DNA of 52,599 nt from Sulfitobacter sp. (GTDB lineage: Bacteria; Pseudomonadota; Alphaproteobacteria; Rhodobacterales; Rhodobacteraceae). The stretch covers positions 1 to 52,599 of the forward strand of contig JAGXFI010000127.1 in NCBI GenBank assembly GCA_024637305.1, in the 5' to 3' direction. The notes beneath the pieces are model-generated. The model was not told where the DNA came from, did not search any database, and worked only from the letters and a program-made list of their open reading frames with translations. The translations under genes were made by a program, and so were the position numbers. Within the stretch, counting starts at the first letter, position 1; every line of letters starts with the position of its first letter. Shown one piece after another: positions 7,642 to 16,253 of the stretch.

Positions 7642-8682
7642 ATGAAACTTCTGGATACTCCCCGACCGCGAACACTCACGGGCTTGGACAGCATTCCGTT
7701 TCCGAGCGACGAAGCGGCCCGCGCGCAAGCGCTTGTGGCGCGCTGTCCGGTCGCTGGCGAAACCCCTCTGCAAAGCGCGCCCGCCATCGCCACGGAGGCA
7801 GCGGTGACCAGTGTGTGGCTCAAGGATGAGCGTGGGCGTATGGGGCTTGGCAGCTTCAAGGCGTTGGGTGCCGCCTATGTCATTGCCACTGCGGCACAGT
7901 CACAGGACGTCACCGGACAAACCTATGTCACGGCCAGCGCGGGCAATCACGGCATGTCCGTTGCAGCCGGTGCGGCGGCTTTCGGTGCTGCGTCGGTCGT
8001 CTATATCGCGCAGACCGTGCCCGACAGCTTTGCCGCGCGGTTGCAAGAACAGGGCGCGCGCGTCGTCCGCGAAGGGGCGACCTACGAAGACAGCATGAAA
8101 GCCGCCGAAGCCGCCGCCAAAGCGAACGGCTGGCAGCTTTTGTCCGACAGCTCCTGGCCCGGCTACACGGAAATCCCTCATTGCCTGATGGAAGGGTATC
8201 TGGTGCTGATGGCAGAGGCGATTTCGCAGGTATCCTCGCCCCCTACGCATATGTTCCTTCAGGCCGGTGTCGGCGGTCTGGCCTGTGCCTGCGCCGTGCT
8301 GGCGCGCAAGGCTTGGGGGTCCGCGCCGTGCATCATCGTGGTCGAGCCGGAGGCGGCTCCTGCGCTCTACGGTTCCATCGTCGCGGGCGAGGCACGCGAA
8401 ATGCCCGGACCGGTGTCGGAAATGGGCCGGTTGGATTGCAAGATGCCGTCGCTGATCGCGCTAAAGGGATTGGAGCGTGATGCGGATTTCTTTGCCACGA
8501 TCAGCGAAGACGAGGGACAGGCGGGGGCAGGGCTTGCGATGGTGGCAGGGTTTGCATCCTCCCCATCCGGAGCGGCAGGCATTTCCGGACTGATCGCCCT
8601 TGACGCGGAACAGCGTGCCAGTGTGGGTCTGGATGCGCAATCGCGGGTGCTTTGCATCCTCAGTGAAGGTCCCGCCACATGA
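7642..8682 (+). CDS. PLP-dependent ammonia-lyase-like enzyme (diaminopropionate ammonia-lyase / threonine dehydratase fold)
   Basis: 346 residues of fold type II PLP enzyme. The cofactor lysine is Lys73 in RMGLGSFKALGAAYV, and the phosphate/substrate loop is ASAGNHGMSVAAGAAAFG. The GLGSFKALGA sequence is closer to 2,3-diaminopropionate ammonia-lyase-like proteins than to biosynthetic threonine dehydratase; no ACT domain is present. Such enzymes eliminate ammonia from amino acids bearing a beta leaving group. The start at 7642 has a GGGA site close upstream. It overlaps the next gene by four bases (ATGA) and lies 60 bp after the iron-sulfur subunit. In ectoine-utilisation operons an EutB dehydratase-like enzyme occurs with EutA and an M24 hydrolase, as here, but the substrate of this set is unknown. 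Confidence 0.82.
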   Translation: MKLLDTPRPRTLTGLDSIPFPSDEAARAQALVARCPVAGETPLQSAPAIATEAAVTSVWLKDERGRMGLGSFKALGAAYVIATAAQSQDVTGQTYVTASAGNHGMSVAAGAAAFGAASVVYIAQTVPDSFAARLQEQGARVVREGATYEDSMKAAEAAAKANGWQLLSDSSWPGYTEIPHCLMEGYLVLMAEAISQVSSPPTHMFLQAGVGGLACACAVLARKAWGSAPCIIVVEPEAAPALYGSIVAGEAREMPGPVSEMGRLDCKMPSLIALKGLERDADFFATISEDEGQAGAGLAMVAGFASSPSGAAGISGLIALDAEQRASVGLDAQSRVLCILSEGPAT

Positions 8683-9824
8683 CACGCGGTTTTCCGGTGG
8701 CAGAATTCAAGTCCCGTACGGCACGCGCTCAAGCCCTGATGGCAAAGCACGACCTTGCGGCGCTGTTGCTGACCACGGAACCGGACGTGCGGTATTTCAC
8801 CGGTTTCCTGACACGTTTCTGGGAAAGCCCGACGCGACCTTGGTTCGTGATCTTGCCCGCCACCGGAAAGCCGGTCGCCGTGATCCCGTCCATCGGTGCG
8901 GCACTGATGGCCCAGACATGGGTCGAAGATATCCGGTGCTGGCGCGCGCCGGATCTGAAGGATGATGGCGTCAGCCTGCTGCGCGATGCGCTGAACGAGA
9001 TCGCGGGCGGGGGCCGGATCGGGGTGCCGTCCGGTCTGGAAAGCCACCTGCGAATGCCGCTGGCCGATTGGGCGCGCGTCCAGGACGGGGTGCACGCGAC
9101 AGTCGGCGACGATGCAGGCATCATGCAGCGTCTGCGCGCGGTAAAATCGCCCGCTGAGATCGCAAAGATCGAAAAAGCCTGCGCCATCGCCGGACGCGCC
9201 TTTGCCCGTGTGCAGGAAATTGCGCGCGAAGGTGTCCCGCTTTCACAGATATTTCGTGATTTTCAACGTCTCGGGCTGCAGGAGGGTGCGGATTGGGTGC
9301 CCTATCTTGCCGGGGCCGCAGCGCAGGGGGGATACGCGGATGTCATTTCACCGGCGAGCGATGCGCCGCTTGACAGGGGCGATGTGCTGATGCTGGACAC
9401 CGGCATGGTCTGGGACGGCTATTTCTGCGATTTCGACCGCAATTATTCGGTCGGCGCGCCTGCCGACGCCATTGCATCCGCCCATGCGCGCCTCATCGAT
9501 GCGGTGGATGCCGCCGCGGCTATTGCACGTCCGGGAACCACAGCAGCAGACTTGTTTCACGCCATGGATGCCATCGTCACGGAAGGCGCGGGCGGGTCGG
9601 ATGCAGGTCGGTTGGGCCATGCGTTGGGAATGCAGTTGACCGAAGGTTTATCGCTGATCCCTGAAGACCACACACCCTTGACCGAAGGCATGGTTCTTAC
9701 GCTGGAGCCAGGGATAGAGACGGCTCGTGGGAAGATATTGGTCCATGAGGAAGACATCGTCATCACCGCAACCGGCTGTCGATTTCTGTCACCGCGCGCC
9801 GATCGCGACATGGTGCAACTTTGA
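8679..9824 (+). CDS. M24-family metallohydrolase (Xaa-Pro peptidase / ectoine hydrolase-like)
   Basis: 381 residues in two parts: an N-terminal creatinase-type domain (about 1-145) and a C-terminal pita-bread domain. The five metal ligands are in place: Asp240 (MLDTG), Asp251 (CDFDRNY), His314 (GRLGHALGMQ), Glu343 (LEPGI) and Glu357 or Glu358 (LVHEEDIVI). The family covers Xaa-Pro aminopeptidase, creatinase and DoeA/EutD ectoine hydrolase, which open peptide, amidine or cyclic bonds. The gene context (ammonia-lyase before, EutA-like after, both joined by four-base overlaps) favours a small-molecule hydrolase of the DoeA kind over a peptidase. No neighbouring DoeB/EutE deacetylase or ectoine transporter is present, so ectoine itself is not proven as substrate. 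Confidence 0.85.
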   Translation: MTRGFPVAEFKSRTARAQALMAKHDLAALLLTTEPDVRYFTGFLTRFWESPTRPWFVILPATGKPVAVIPSIGAALMAQTWVEDIRCWRAPDLKDDGVSLLRDALNEIAGGGRIGVPSGLESHLRMPLADWARVQDGVHATVGDDAGIMQRLRAVKSPAEIAKIEKACAIAGRAFARVQEIAREGVPLSQIFRDFQRLGLQEGADWVPYLAGAAAQGGYADVISPASDAPLDRGDVLMLDTGMVWDGYFCDFDRNYSVGAPADAIASAHARLIDAVDAAAAIARPGTTAADLFHAMDAIVTEGAGGSDAGRLGHALGMQLTEGLSLIPEDHTPLTEGMVLTLEPGIETARGKILVHEEDIVITATGCRFLSPRADRDMVQL

Positions 9825-10558
9825 CCGACTATCCCTATACCCGCGCGGCTGAAGGGCCACGGGCGCTGGGTCTCATCGTCCTTCAGGCGGATGAAACCAT
9901 TGAAAGCGAATTTCGCCGTATGATCTCCGCTCAACAGCCGCTTTATGTCAGCCGAGTGCCAAGCGGAGCAGAGGTCACACCGGATACCCTGAACGAGATG
10001 TCGCACCACCTGACACGCGCCGCCAAATTGTTTCCGCGTCCTGTGCACTTTGCGTCCCTCGGCTATGGCTGCACATCTGCGAGCGCGCAGATCGGCGCGG
10101 CGCGCATCGCGGACCTGATCCGCCTTGGCACGGCGGCGGATCAGGTCACCGACCCGCTCACGGCCCTTATCGCCGCCTGCCGCGCGCTCGCGGTGACGCG
10201 GCTGGCGCTTTTGTCACCCTATACTGCCAACGTCTCTGACAGGTTGCGCGATGTCCTTTCGGGTGCAGGCATCGCCACCCCCGCCATGGGCAGCTTCAAC
10301 GAGGCGCGCGAGGAAAACGTCGTGCGCATCAGCCGCGCGTCGATCCGCGCTGCCGCGCTTGATCTGGCGGCGCAAGGCAACGTCGATGCGGTTTTCCTTT
10401 CCTGTACCAACCTGCGCACTCTTGACGTGATGGACGCGATCGAAACGGAAACATCACTGCCCTGTCTGTCAAGCAATCAGGTCATGGCGTGGCACATGAC
10501 ACATCCCGCCGGGATGGCCGCAAAAATTCCCGGAAAATTGGGGTTCATGCAGGGCTGA
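9821..10558 (+). CDS. EutA / maleate isomerase / Asp-Glu racemase-superfamily protein
   Basis: 245 residues, starting with TTG in a TTGA overlap with the M24 gene. Two cysteine motifs of the arylmalonate decarboxylase-maleate isomerase-EutA group are present: GYGCTSASAQIG (Cys84) and FLSCTNLRTLDV (Cys195). In this superfamily such cysteines act as acid-base or nucleophilic pair in racemisation, cis-trans isomerisation or decarboxylation without cofactor. EutA is a constant member of ectoine-utilisation operons although its reaction there is poorly defined. Here it follows the M24 hydrolase and the PLP enzyme, suggesting the three act on one substrate series. The start is set by overlap; no good ATG lies near it. 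Confidence 0.82.
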   Translation: MTDYPYTRAAEGPRALGLIVLQADETIESEFRRMISAQQPLYVSRVPSGAEVTPDTLNEMSHHLTRAAKLFPRPVHFASLGYGCTSASAQIGAARIADLIRLGTAADQVTDPLTALIAACRALAVTRLALLSPYTANVSDRLRDVLSGAGIATPAMGSFNEAREENVVRISRASIRAAALDLAAQGNVDAVFLSCTNLRTLDVMDAIETETSLPCLSSNQVMAWHMTHPAGMAAKIPGKLGFMQG

Positions 10559-10631
10559 TAAAGCGGTCTCCATTGCCAACCGGCGGGCGCTGGCCCAGAT
10601 GTACCCAAGCAGACGTGAAAAGGATCCTCTC

Positions 10632-12872
10632 ATGGGACGCGCCAGAACCATTGCCCGCCGCACATTTCTGATCGGATCAGCGGCGATCGCCGGTGGTGTC
10701 GCCTTTGGCGTCTATGCCGTCAGGACGCCACACGACAACCCGCTCAGGCAATCGCTCGCGCCGGGGGAGGCCACGTTCAACCCCTTCGTCAAGATTACCG
10801 GAGACGCGATCGTGCTGATCCTGCCGCATGCGGATGTGGGGCAGGGCGTGCAGTCTTTGCAAGCCGCCCTGATCGCAGAGGAGCTGGATGTCGATCCCGC
10901 GCACGTCACACTCAGCTTTGGTCAGCCCGACGCAGCCTATTACAACACTGCATTGGCCGCTGACCTGGCACCGTTCATGCCGTTTGATGACAGCCGCATG
11001 GCAAAGACTGTGCGCAGCGCGCTTGGGGGCGCGGCCAAGGTGATGGGCATCATGGCCACGGGCGGGTCCAGTTCGGTGCCCGACAGCTATGACAAGCTGC
11101 GCCATGCTGGTGCCGTCGCACGCGAAACGCTCAAACGTGCGGCCGCCGATCAGACAGGGCATGATGTGACCTCCCTGCGGACACAGGGCGGCGCGGTGAT
11201 TCTGCCTGACGGGGCGACGCTGCCCTATACTGCGCTTGCCGCGACCGCGGCGAGGGTGGAACCCGTGACGGAGGTGTCTCTGAGGGATCCGTCCGAATGG
11301 CGTCTTCTGGGCAAGCCCATGCAACGTACAGATATCATTTCAAAATCCACCGGCACGCAGACCTATGGGATCGACCTGAGGCTTGAGGGGATGGTTCACG
11401 CCGCCCTTTGTACCAATCCGCGACAGGGTGGGGCGATGCTGGGGTATGATGCGGGCGATGCCAAGAAGATGCGTGGCGTGATTGATGTCGTGCCTATTAC
11501 TGGCGGGGTCGCGGTCGTGGCCGACAATACCTGGCGGGCGTTTCAGGCGATTGAGGCGATCCGCTTTGACTGGGGACCGGCACCGTTCCCGGCTGAGATG
11601 CAAGGTCATTGGGACGCAGTCGCTGCCAGCTTCATCGAAGACAATCTCGACAAGACATGGCGCGACGAAGGCGATGTCGGCGCGGTGCTTGCCGCCGAAA
11701 CGCTTAGCGCGGAATACCGCAGCCCCTATGTCGCGCACCAGCCGCTTGAGCCGCTGAGTGCTGTCGTTCGCATATCCGATGGGGGAGCCGAGGTTTGGGC
11801 CGCGCACCAACTTCCGAGATTCCTGCAAGACAAGGTCGCGGCGGTTGCCGGATGCGCGCCGGAGGACGTGTTGTTCTACAACCAGTTTGCCGGCGGCAGC
11901 TTTGGTCACCGGCTGGAGTTCGATTTCATCACCCGTACCGCCGAGATCGCCGTGCAGATGAAGGGGACGCCGGTCAAGCTGACCTACCGCCGGGAGGAGG
12001 ATTTTATTCACGATTATCCGCGCCAGATTGGTATGGCGCGCGCGCAAGGCAAGGTGAAGGAAGGCAAGGTTGAGGCCTTTGCGCTGGATATCGCAACCCC
12101 TTCCGTGGCCGCATCGCAGGCCAGTCGTCTGGGCCAGCCAATCATGGGTCCGGACGGCCAGATCGTCGCCGGTGCATGGACCATGCCCTATGCGATCCCG
12201 CACCTGCGCGTGCGCGGATTCAGAACGCCCGAACTTGCGCCCGTCAGCTCCTGGCGCGCGGTCGGCGCACCTGTTGCGGGGTTCTTCGCCGAAAGCTGGC
12301 TGGACGAGCTGATCCACGCTGCTGGTGCCGATCCTCTTGCCGAGCGTTTGCGCCTTTGCACCAACCCCGTGCATATGAAGGTGCTGGAGGCTGTGGCCGA
12401 GATGTCGAACTGGGGGGGCAGCGCCATGTCCGCCGGGCAAGGGCGCGGGGTCGCTATGGTGGAATCCTTCGGCGTTCCCGTGGCAGAGGTCGTTGAAGTG
12501 ACCCAGACGCCGGAAGGCATTCGCATCGACAAGGTCTTTGTCGCGGCAGATGTGGGCCGCGTGCTGGACCCGGTCAATTTTGAAAACAACGTTCAGGGCG
12601 GGGTGATCTGGGGTCTTGGGCATGCGATAAATGCGGAGATTACCTTTAGCGACGGGGTCGCGGAGCAGGACAATTTCTATACCCATGAAGGTTTGCGCTT
12701 CCATCAGGCTCCGGAAATTACCGTGCGCGGATTGGAAAATGGCCCGTCGGTGCGCGGTATCGGGGAACCGCCAGTGCCGCCCGCCGCACCTGCGCTTGCC
12801 AATGCGATTTTCGCGGCGACTGGCCAACGGCTGCGCGAGATGCCGTTCAACAAGTTCATCGACTTCGCGTAA
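10632..12872 (+). CDS. Molybdopterin-binding large subunit of a xanthine dehydrogenase-family hydroxylase (IorB type)
   Basis: 746 residues from the ATG at 10632 with AGGA seven bases upstream. A twin-arginine signal begins the protein (ARRTFLIGSAAIAGG, residues 8 onward), so the assembled enzyme is probably exported by Tat and works in the periplasm. Molybdenum cofactor motifs include HADVGQGVQSLQ, FAGGSFGHRLEFD and WRAVGAPVAGF; the C-terminal GIGEPPVPPAAPA holds the catalytic glutamate that attacks at the molybdenum site. This is the IorB/aldehyde-oxidase branch without FAD domain. It pairs with the [2Fe-2S] subunit at 7105-7581. Substrate is unknown; N-heterocycles or aldehydes are usual for the family. 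It closes the cassette and is convergent with the GNAT gene. Confidence 0.9.
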   Translation: MGRARTIARRTFLIGSAAIAGGVAFGVYAVRTPHDNPLRQSLAPGEATFNPFVKITGDAIVLILPHADVGQGVQSLQAALIAEELDVDPAHVTLSFGQPDAAYYNTALAADLAPFMPFDDSRMAKTVRSALGGAAKVMGIMATGGSSSVPDSYDKLRHAGAVARETLKRAAADQTGHDVTSLRTQGGAVILPDGATLPYTALAATAARVEPVTEVSLRDPSEWRLLGKPMQRTDIISKSTGTQTYGIDLRLEGMVHAALCTNPRQGGAMLGYDAGDAKKMRGVIDVVPITGGVAVVADNTWRAFQAIEAIRFDWGPAPFPAEMQGHWDAVAASFIEDNLDKTWRDEGDVGAVLAAETLSAEYRSPYVAHQPLEPLSAVVRISDGGAEVWAAHQLPRFLQDKVAAVAGCAPEDVLFYNQFAGGSFGHRLEFDFITRTAEIAVQMKGTPVKLTYRREEDFIHDYPRQIGMARAQGKVKEGKVEAFALDIATPSVAASQASRLGQPIMGPDGQIVAGAWTMPYAIPHLRVRGFRTPELAPVSSWRAVGAPVAGFFAESWLDELIHAAGADPLAERLRLCTNPVHMKVLEAVAEMSNWGGSAMSAGQGRGVAMVESFGVPVAEVVEVTQTPEGIRIDKVFVAADVGRVLDPVNFENNVQGGVIWGLGHAINAEITFSDGVAEQDNFYTHEGLRFHQAPEITVRGLENGPSVRGIGEPPVPPAAPALANAIFAATGQRLREMPFNKFIDFA

Positions 12873-12932
12873 GGAGCGTAAAGAGCGTGAAAAAGCGATG
12901 TTGGCGACGCACCGCTTATCCCACGGCGTTCC

Positions 12933-13379
12933 TTACAGCTTGATATCGTATGTGACCCATTTCGTTTGCGCGGCCAGTCGGTCGTAAACCCCACGCGCGC
13001 GGTAGTTGTCGTCGGCGGTGATCCAGCGGATCACCGTCCAGCCGCGACGCCCGGCTTCATCCTTGAGCGCTTCGATCAACGCATCCGCAGCCCCCGTTCC
13101 GCGGGCGTCGGGATCGACGAAAAGATCATCCAGAAACCCGCCGGTCGCAGCCGCGAGCGGGCGCGCAAATTCTCGGTAATGTGCTAAACCGATAACCTTG
13201 CCGTCCGCATCTTCTGCGACAAAGCCGCAGGTTTGATGCGCTGGATCATGCAGCCACGACCACACGCGATCACGCATTTCCTGCGTTTGCGTCACCTTGT
13301 AGAAGATTGAATACCCTTCATAAAGTCTGTTCCAGGCATCCTTGTCGCCAGCGGCGACGGGGCGGACGGTAATTGTCAT
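12933..13379 (-). CDS. GNAT-family N-acetyltransferase
   Basis: 148 residues with the GNAT core: an N-terminal TITVRPVAAGDKDAWNRL strand-helix, central ADGKVIGLAHYRE, then the acetyl-CoA pyrophosphate loop LFVDPDARGTGAADALIEAL and a C-terminal ARGVYDRLAAQTKWVTYDI. It transfers an acetyl group from acetyl-CoA to an amine; the target is unknown. It lies 12 bp after the uronate-dehydrogenase-like gene and is probably the last gene of the five-gene minus-strand operon. It converges with the molybdenum hydroxylase gene across 60 bp that shows no convincing terminator. Confidence 0.85.
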   Translation of the reverse strand: MTITVRPVAAGDKDAWNRLYEGYSIFYKVTQTQEMRDRVWSWLHDPAHQTCGFVAEDADGKVIGLAHYREFARPLAAATGGFLDDLFVDPDARGTGAADALIEALKDEAGRRGWTVIRWITADDNYRARGVYDRLAAQTKWVTYDIKL

Positions 13380-13391
13380 GCTGCAACCCTT

Positions 13392-14228
13392 TCAGTCTTC
13401 CTTGCGGTCATCCACGATATTCATCTGCGACAACGCGCTTTGCCCAAGCGGGATCGACGCGAAGGGGCCGCCATGACACATCTGGCCCGCATCCTGCGGG
13501 TCTGCCGAGGGGGCTTCGGCCATGATCTTTTCCGCGAATTCCTCGGCATTGTCGCGCGGGCGATAACCGAGAAACGCGGCCTTGGTATTGTCGACCGGCA
13601 CGCGGTCATTGTTCGACACGCCGTAGATGATCGAGAACCCGACGATAGGCGTGTCGATTGCGCGGGTGACGAGCTGGATGAGATCGTCATAGCTTAGCCA
13701 CGATCCCAATGCGCGGGTGTTGGTGACCTGTGCGGCGCTCAGGATACGCAGATGCACGCTCTCCAATCCGCGCTTTTCCCAGTACATGCGGCCAAGGTCT
13801 TCGGTAAAGCACTTGGCGAGGCCATAGAATGTGTCCGGACGATGGGCGACGTCGGTGCCGATACGCTCGGTCTTGGGGTACATGCCGACTGCGTGGATCG
13901 ACGACGAATAAATCACCCGCTTGACACCGTGCTTATGCGCGGCCTCCCAAATGTTGTATGAACCTACAAAATTCGGGCCAAGCATTTCCTCGAACGGGAC
14001 TTCGTCCACGATGGCACCGAAATGCACGACCATATCCGCACCCTCCAGAAGCGGCGCGACATCGTCCATCTTGGCCAGGTCGGCTTGCGCCCAGCTCTCT
14101 CCGGGGTAGAGCTTTGCAGGGGCGTCCGCGATGTCAGTGCTAAGCAGTTCATCCGCCATTTTCGACAGGGGCTCACGCAGGTAAGAGCCAAGGCGCCCCG
14201 CGGCTCCGGTCAGTACGATCTTTTTCAT
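13392..14228 (-). CDS. udh: NAD-dependent epimerase/dehydratase-family protein, probable uronate dehydrogenase
   Basis: 278 residues of extended short-chain dehydrogenase fold. The NAD loop is TGAAGRLGSYL (residues 7-17), with an acidic TDIAD after strand 2 that favours NAD over NADP. The catalytic triad region is IYSSSIHAVGMYPKTERIG with Ser110 and then FYGLAKCF with Tyr135 and Lys139. The whole block from about 85 to 150 looks like bacterial uronate dehydrogenase, which oxidises galacturonate or glucuronate to the aldaro-lactone. The start at 14228 has GAGAGGAAA upstream; the longer frame is not needed. The C-terminal extra 20 residues are unusual. It follows the HpcH/GarL-type aldolase by 19 bp, and this pairing would suit hexuronate-aldarate breakdown, though a different sugar acid is possible. 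Confidence 0.78.
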   Translation of the reverse strand: MKKIVLTGAAGRLGSYLREPLSKMADELLSTDIADAPAKLYPGESWAQADLAKMDDVAPLLEGADMVVHFGAIVDEVPFEEMLGPNFVGSYNIWEAAHKHGVKRVIYSSSIHAVGMYPKTERIGTDVAHRPDTFYGLAKCFTEDLGRMYWEKRGLESVHLRILSAAQVTNTRALGSWLSYDDLIQLVTRAIDTPIVGFSIIYGVSNNDRVPVDNTKAAFLGYRPRDNAEEFAEKIMAEAPSADPQDAGQMCHGGPFASIPLGQSALSQMNIVDDRKED

Positions 14229-14247
14229 GCAGTTTCCTCTCTGAATT

Positions 14248-15021
14248 TCAAACCAGCTTGCCGCGCACAGTGGACAACAGCGTATCCGAACCCTTTGCCA
14301 GAAGCCCCGCATCCGATCCGCAAGCGACGAAACTGAACCCGTCGTTCAGCAATTCTGCCGCGAAGGCGGGGTCGGACACCAGCGTACCGACCGGCATCCC
14401 GCGTGCCATCAACGCGCGCGCCGCGGGACGGATATAGTTCCATATCTCCGGATTCATCGGATTGCCAAGAATGCCCATATCGGCCCCGATGTCCGCCGGG
14501 CCAAAGAAGACACCATCGACGCCTTTAACGTCGGCGAAGGCCACGGAGTTATCCACCGCCTGCATCGTTTCCAACTGGATCAGCACGGCGGTCTGTTTCT
14601 CGACTTCGGCGTAGTAGTCCTTGATCCGGCCAAAATGGTTGGCGCGAATGGTGCCTGCCACGCCCCGCTTGCCGTTTGGCGGATAGCGGGTGGCGGCAAC
14701 GGCTGCGCGTGCCTCTTCCAGGGTTTCGACCATCGGCAACAGCAACCCCGGCACGCCGAGATCCAAAAGCCGCTTGATCTTGACGGTATCGTTCCAATCG
14801 GGCCTCACGATGGGCGTTGTGGGCCAGGCCGAAAAGGCCTGTAGCTGTCCCAGGAGTGAGGCCAGTTCATTGGGCGAATGTTCCATATCCAGCAAGGCCC
14901 AGTCATAGCCGGCGGGTGCCACCGCTTCGGCGGCATAGGGGCTGCTCAGGCTGACCCACAAACCGATCTGCTGTTTTCCTGCCCGGATCGCTTTCAGAAA
15001 AGCGTTTTCTTTCAGGTTCAT
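14248..15021 (-). CDS. HpcH/HpaI-type aldolase (2-dehydro-3-deoxyglucarate aldolase / GarL-like)
   Basis: 257 residues, the GarL/HpaI length. Family marks are LLDMEHSPN (catalytic His), RPDWND (pyruvate-binding Arg), LLPMVETLEEA, RYPPNGKRG, IQLETMQAV (metal Glu) and GPADIGADMG (metal Asp). These class II aldolases reversibly cleave 2-keto-3-deoxy acids into pyruvate and an aldehyde such as tartronate or succinate semialdehyde, using Mg or Mn. It overlaps the upstream FAD oxidoreductase gene by four bases and precedes the uronate-dehydrogenase-like gene. Context fits aldarate or uronate breakdown; specificity for homologous aromatic-acid intermediates cannot be excluded, and the DsbA-fold isomerase upstream is of a type known from aromatic degradation. 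Confidence 0.88.
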   Translation of the reverse strand: MNLKENAFLKAIRAGKQQIGLWVSLSSPYAAEAVAPAGYDWALLDMEHSPNELASLLGQLQAFSAWPTTPIVRPDWNDTVKIKRLLDLGVPGLLLPMVETLEEARAAVAATRYPPNGKRGVAGTIRANHFGRIKDYYAEVEKQTAVLIQLETMQAVDNSVAFADVKGVDGVFFGPADIGADMGILGNPMNPEIWNYIRPAARALMARGMPVGTLVSDPAFAAELLNDGFSFVACGSDAGLLAKGSDTLLSTVRGKLV

Positions 15022-16208
15022 ATGACGGCTTTCTCCATAAACGGCTCGCCCCTGCCAACGCGGTTGACGTCAAAGGCGCTCAGGTCGAGGCTCCGGTATT
15101 GCCCATAAGCGATCAGTTCGGCCACGCCCCGACCCATTGCGGGGGATTGTTGCAGGCCGTGACCGGAAAAGCCATTGATGAAGATGAAATTTTCCAGGCT
15201 GTCCGCGCGCCCGATCAGCGCGTTCTGGTCAAGCAGGTTGTAGGCGTAGTGACCAACCCATTCGTTGATCAGCTTGAGCTGTTCAAACTGAGGAACGCGA
15301 ATTGCTATAGCGGGCCAGGCCTTGTTTTCCCAGATCGAATGATCGAATGCGAAATCATCGTAGGCGACGTCCGGGTCATCATCCGGTGGGCATCCTGCGA
15401 GGTAATAGCGGCCATCGCTGCGCATGTGGACACCGGACGGATCAATTGTCAGCGGCAGATCCTGCTCCAGCGGCTGTGCTGCGTCGAACACAAAACTATA
15501 GCGTTTTCGCGGCACTACCGGGATGTCGAGGCCAGCCATTTTCGCGGTCGCGGCGGCCCGTGGGCCCGACGCATTCACAAGCGTTCCGCATGTTATGATT
15601 TCGCCGCTGGCGAGGGTGACGCTTTCGACAGTTTTGTTAGCAGTGATCGCGGCGACCTCTCCCGCGATGTATTCAACGCCGTTGCGCCGTGCCATGCGCT
15701 TGAACCAATCGAACATGGTGCCGCCGTCAAAGTATCCTTCGTTGAGGGTGTTATGGTTGCCGGCAATGATGTCGTCGAGGTTGTAGAACGGATAGGTAGC
15801 GGCGATCTCGTCGCGGGTCATGTGGCGGGTGCCTGCGCCCAGCCGTGCCTGTACAGTTTGCGACGCCTTGAGTGCTGCCACAAAGGCAGGATCGTCGGCC
15901 AGATAGAGATAGCCATAGCTTTGCAGCGCCAGCGTCGGGACCTCCGGATTGCCCCCCATGAAGTCGCGGAAGTTGAGCACGAATTCGGCACCGAATTGTG
16001 ACACGCGGATGTTGGCCTCATTGGTGAACTGCTGGCGGATGCAGCTGTTGGTATGGGATGTGGAGGCAAAGCTGTAGGTTGGATCGCGCTCAATGACCAA
16101 AACACGGCCCATGAAACCTTGCATCTGTGTCAGCCACCATGCGGTAGACGATCCCATGATCGCGCCGCCGATGATAATCACATCATAAGTGTCGTATTTT
16201 GCCGTCAT
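15018..16208 (-). CDS. FAD-dependent oxidoreductase (DadA/sarcosine-oxidase-like, DAO family)
   Basis: 396 residues. The N-terminal dinucleotide loop VIIIGGAIMGSSTAWWL is followed by VIERDPTY, the typical FAD-binding start of the D-amino-acid oxidase superfamily; the C-terminal part has FIFINGFSGHGLQQSPAMGRG, which closes around the isoalloxazine. Substrate candidates are N-methyl amino acids, D-amino acids or 2-hydroxy acids. There is no signal peptide. It overlaps the aldolase gene by four bases and lies 45 bp after the DsbA-fold isomerase gene, so its substrate probably belongs to the same pathway. No specificity-defining residue could be recognised. Confidence 0.85.
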   Translation of the reverse strand: MTAKYDTYDVIIIGGAIMGSSTAWWLTQMQGFMGRVLVIERDPTYSFASTSHTNSCIRQQFTNEANIRVSQFGAEFVLNFRDFMGGNPEVPTLALQSYGYLYLADDPAFVAALKASQTVQARLGAGTRHMTRDEIAATYPFYNLDDIIAGNHNTLNEGYFDGGTMFDWFKRMARRNGVEYIAGEVAAITANKTVESVTLASGEIITCGTLVNASGPRAAATAKMAGLDIPVVPRKRYSFVFDAAQPLEQDLPLTIDPSGVHMRSDGRYYLAGCPPDDDPDVAYDDFAFDHSIWENKAWPAIAIRVPQFEQLKLINEWVGHYAYNLLDQNALIGRADSLENFIFINGFSGHGLQQSPAMGRGVAELIAYGQYRSLDLSAFDVNRVGRGEPFMEKAVI

Positions 16209-16253
16209 CGCCTGTCTCCCCGACCGATTGCGAAATCGCTAGCGCGGGGCGGG

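Noticed and set aside
11340-12827. Long minus-strand open frame opposite the molybdopterin-binding subunit
   Set aside because: Antisense shadow; low-complexity His/Arg-rich translation, no start signals.
12869-12937. Inverted repeat GTAAGGA ... TCCTTAC at the two convergent gene ends
   Set aside because: Seven bases with more than 50 bases between arms; more likely chance at the ends of two coding regions than a terminator.
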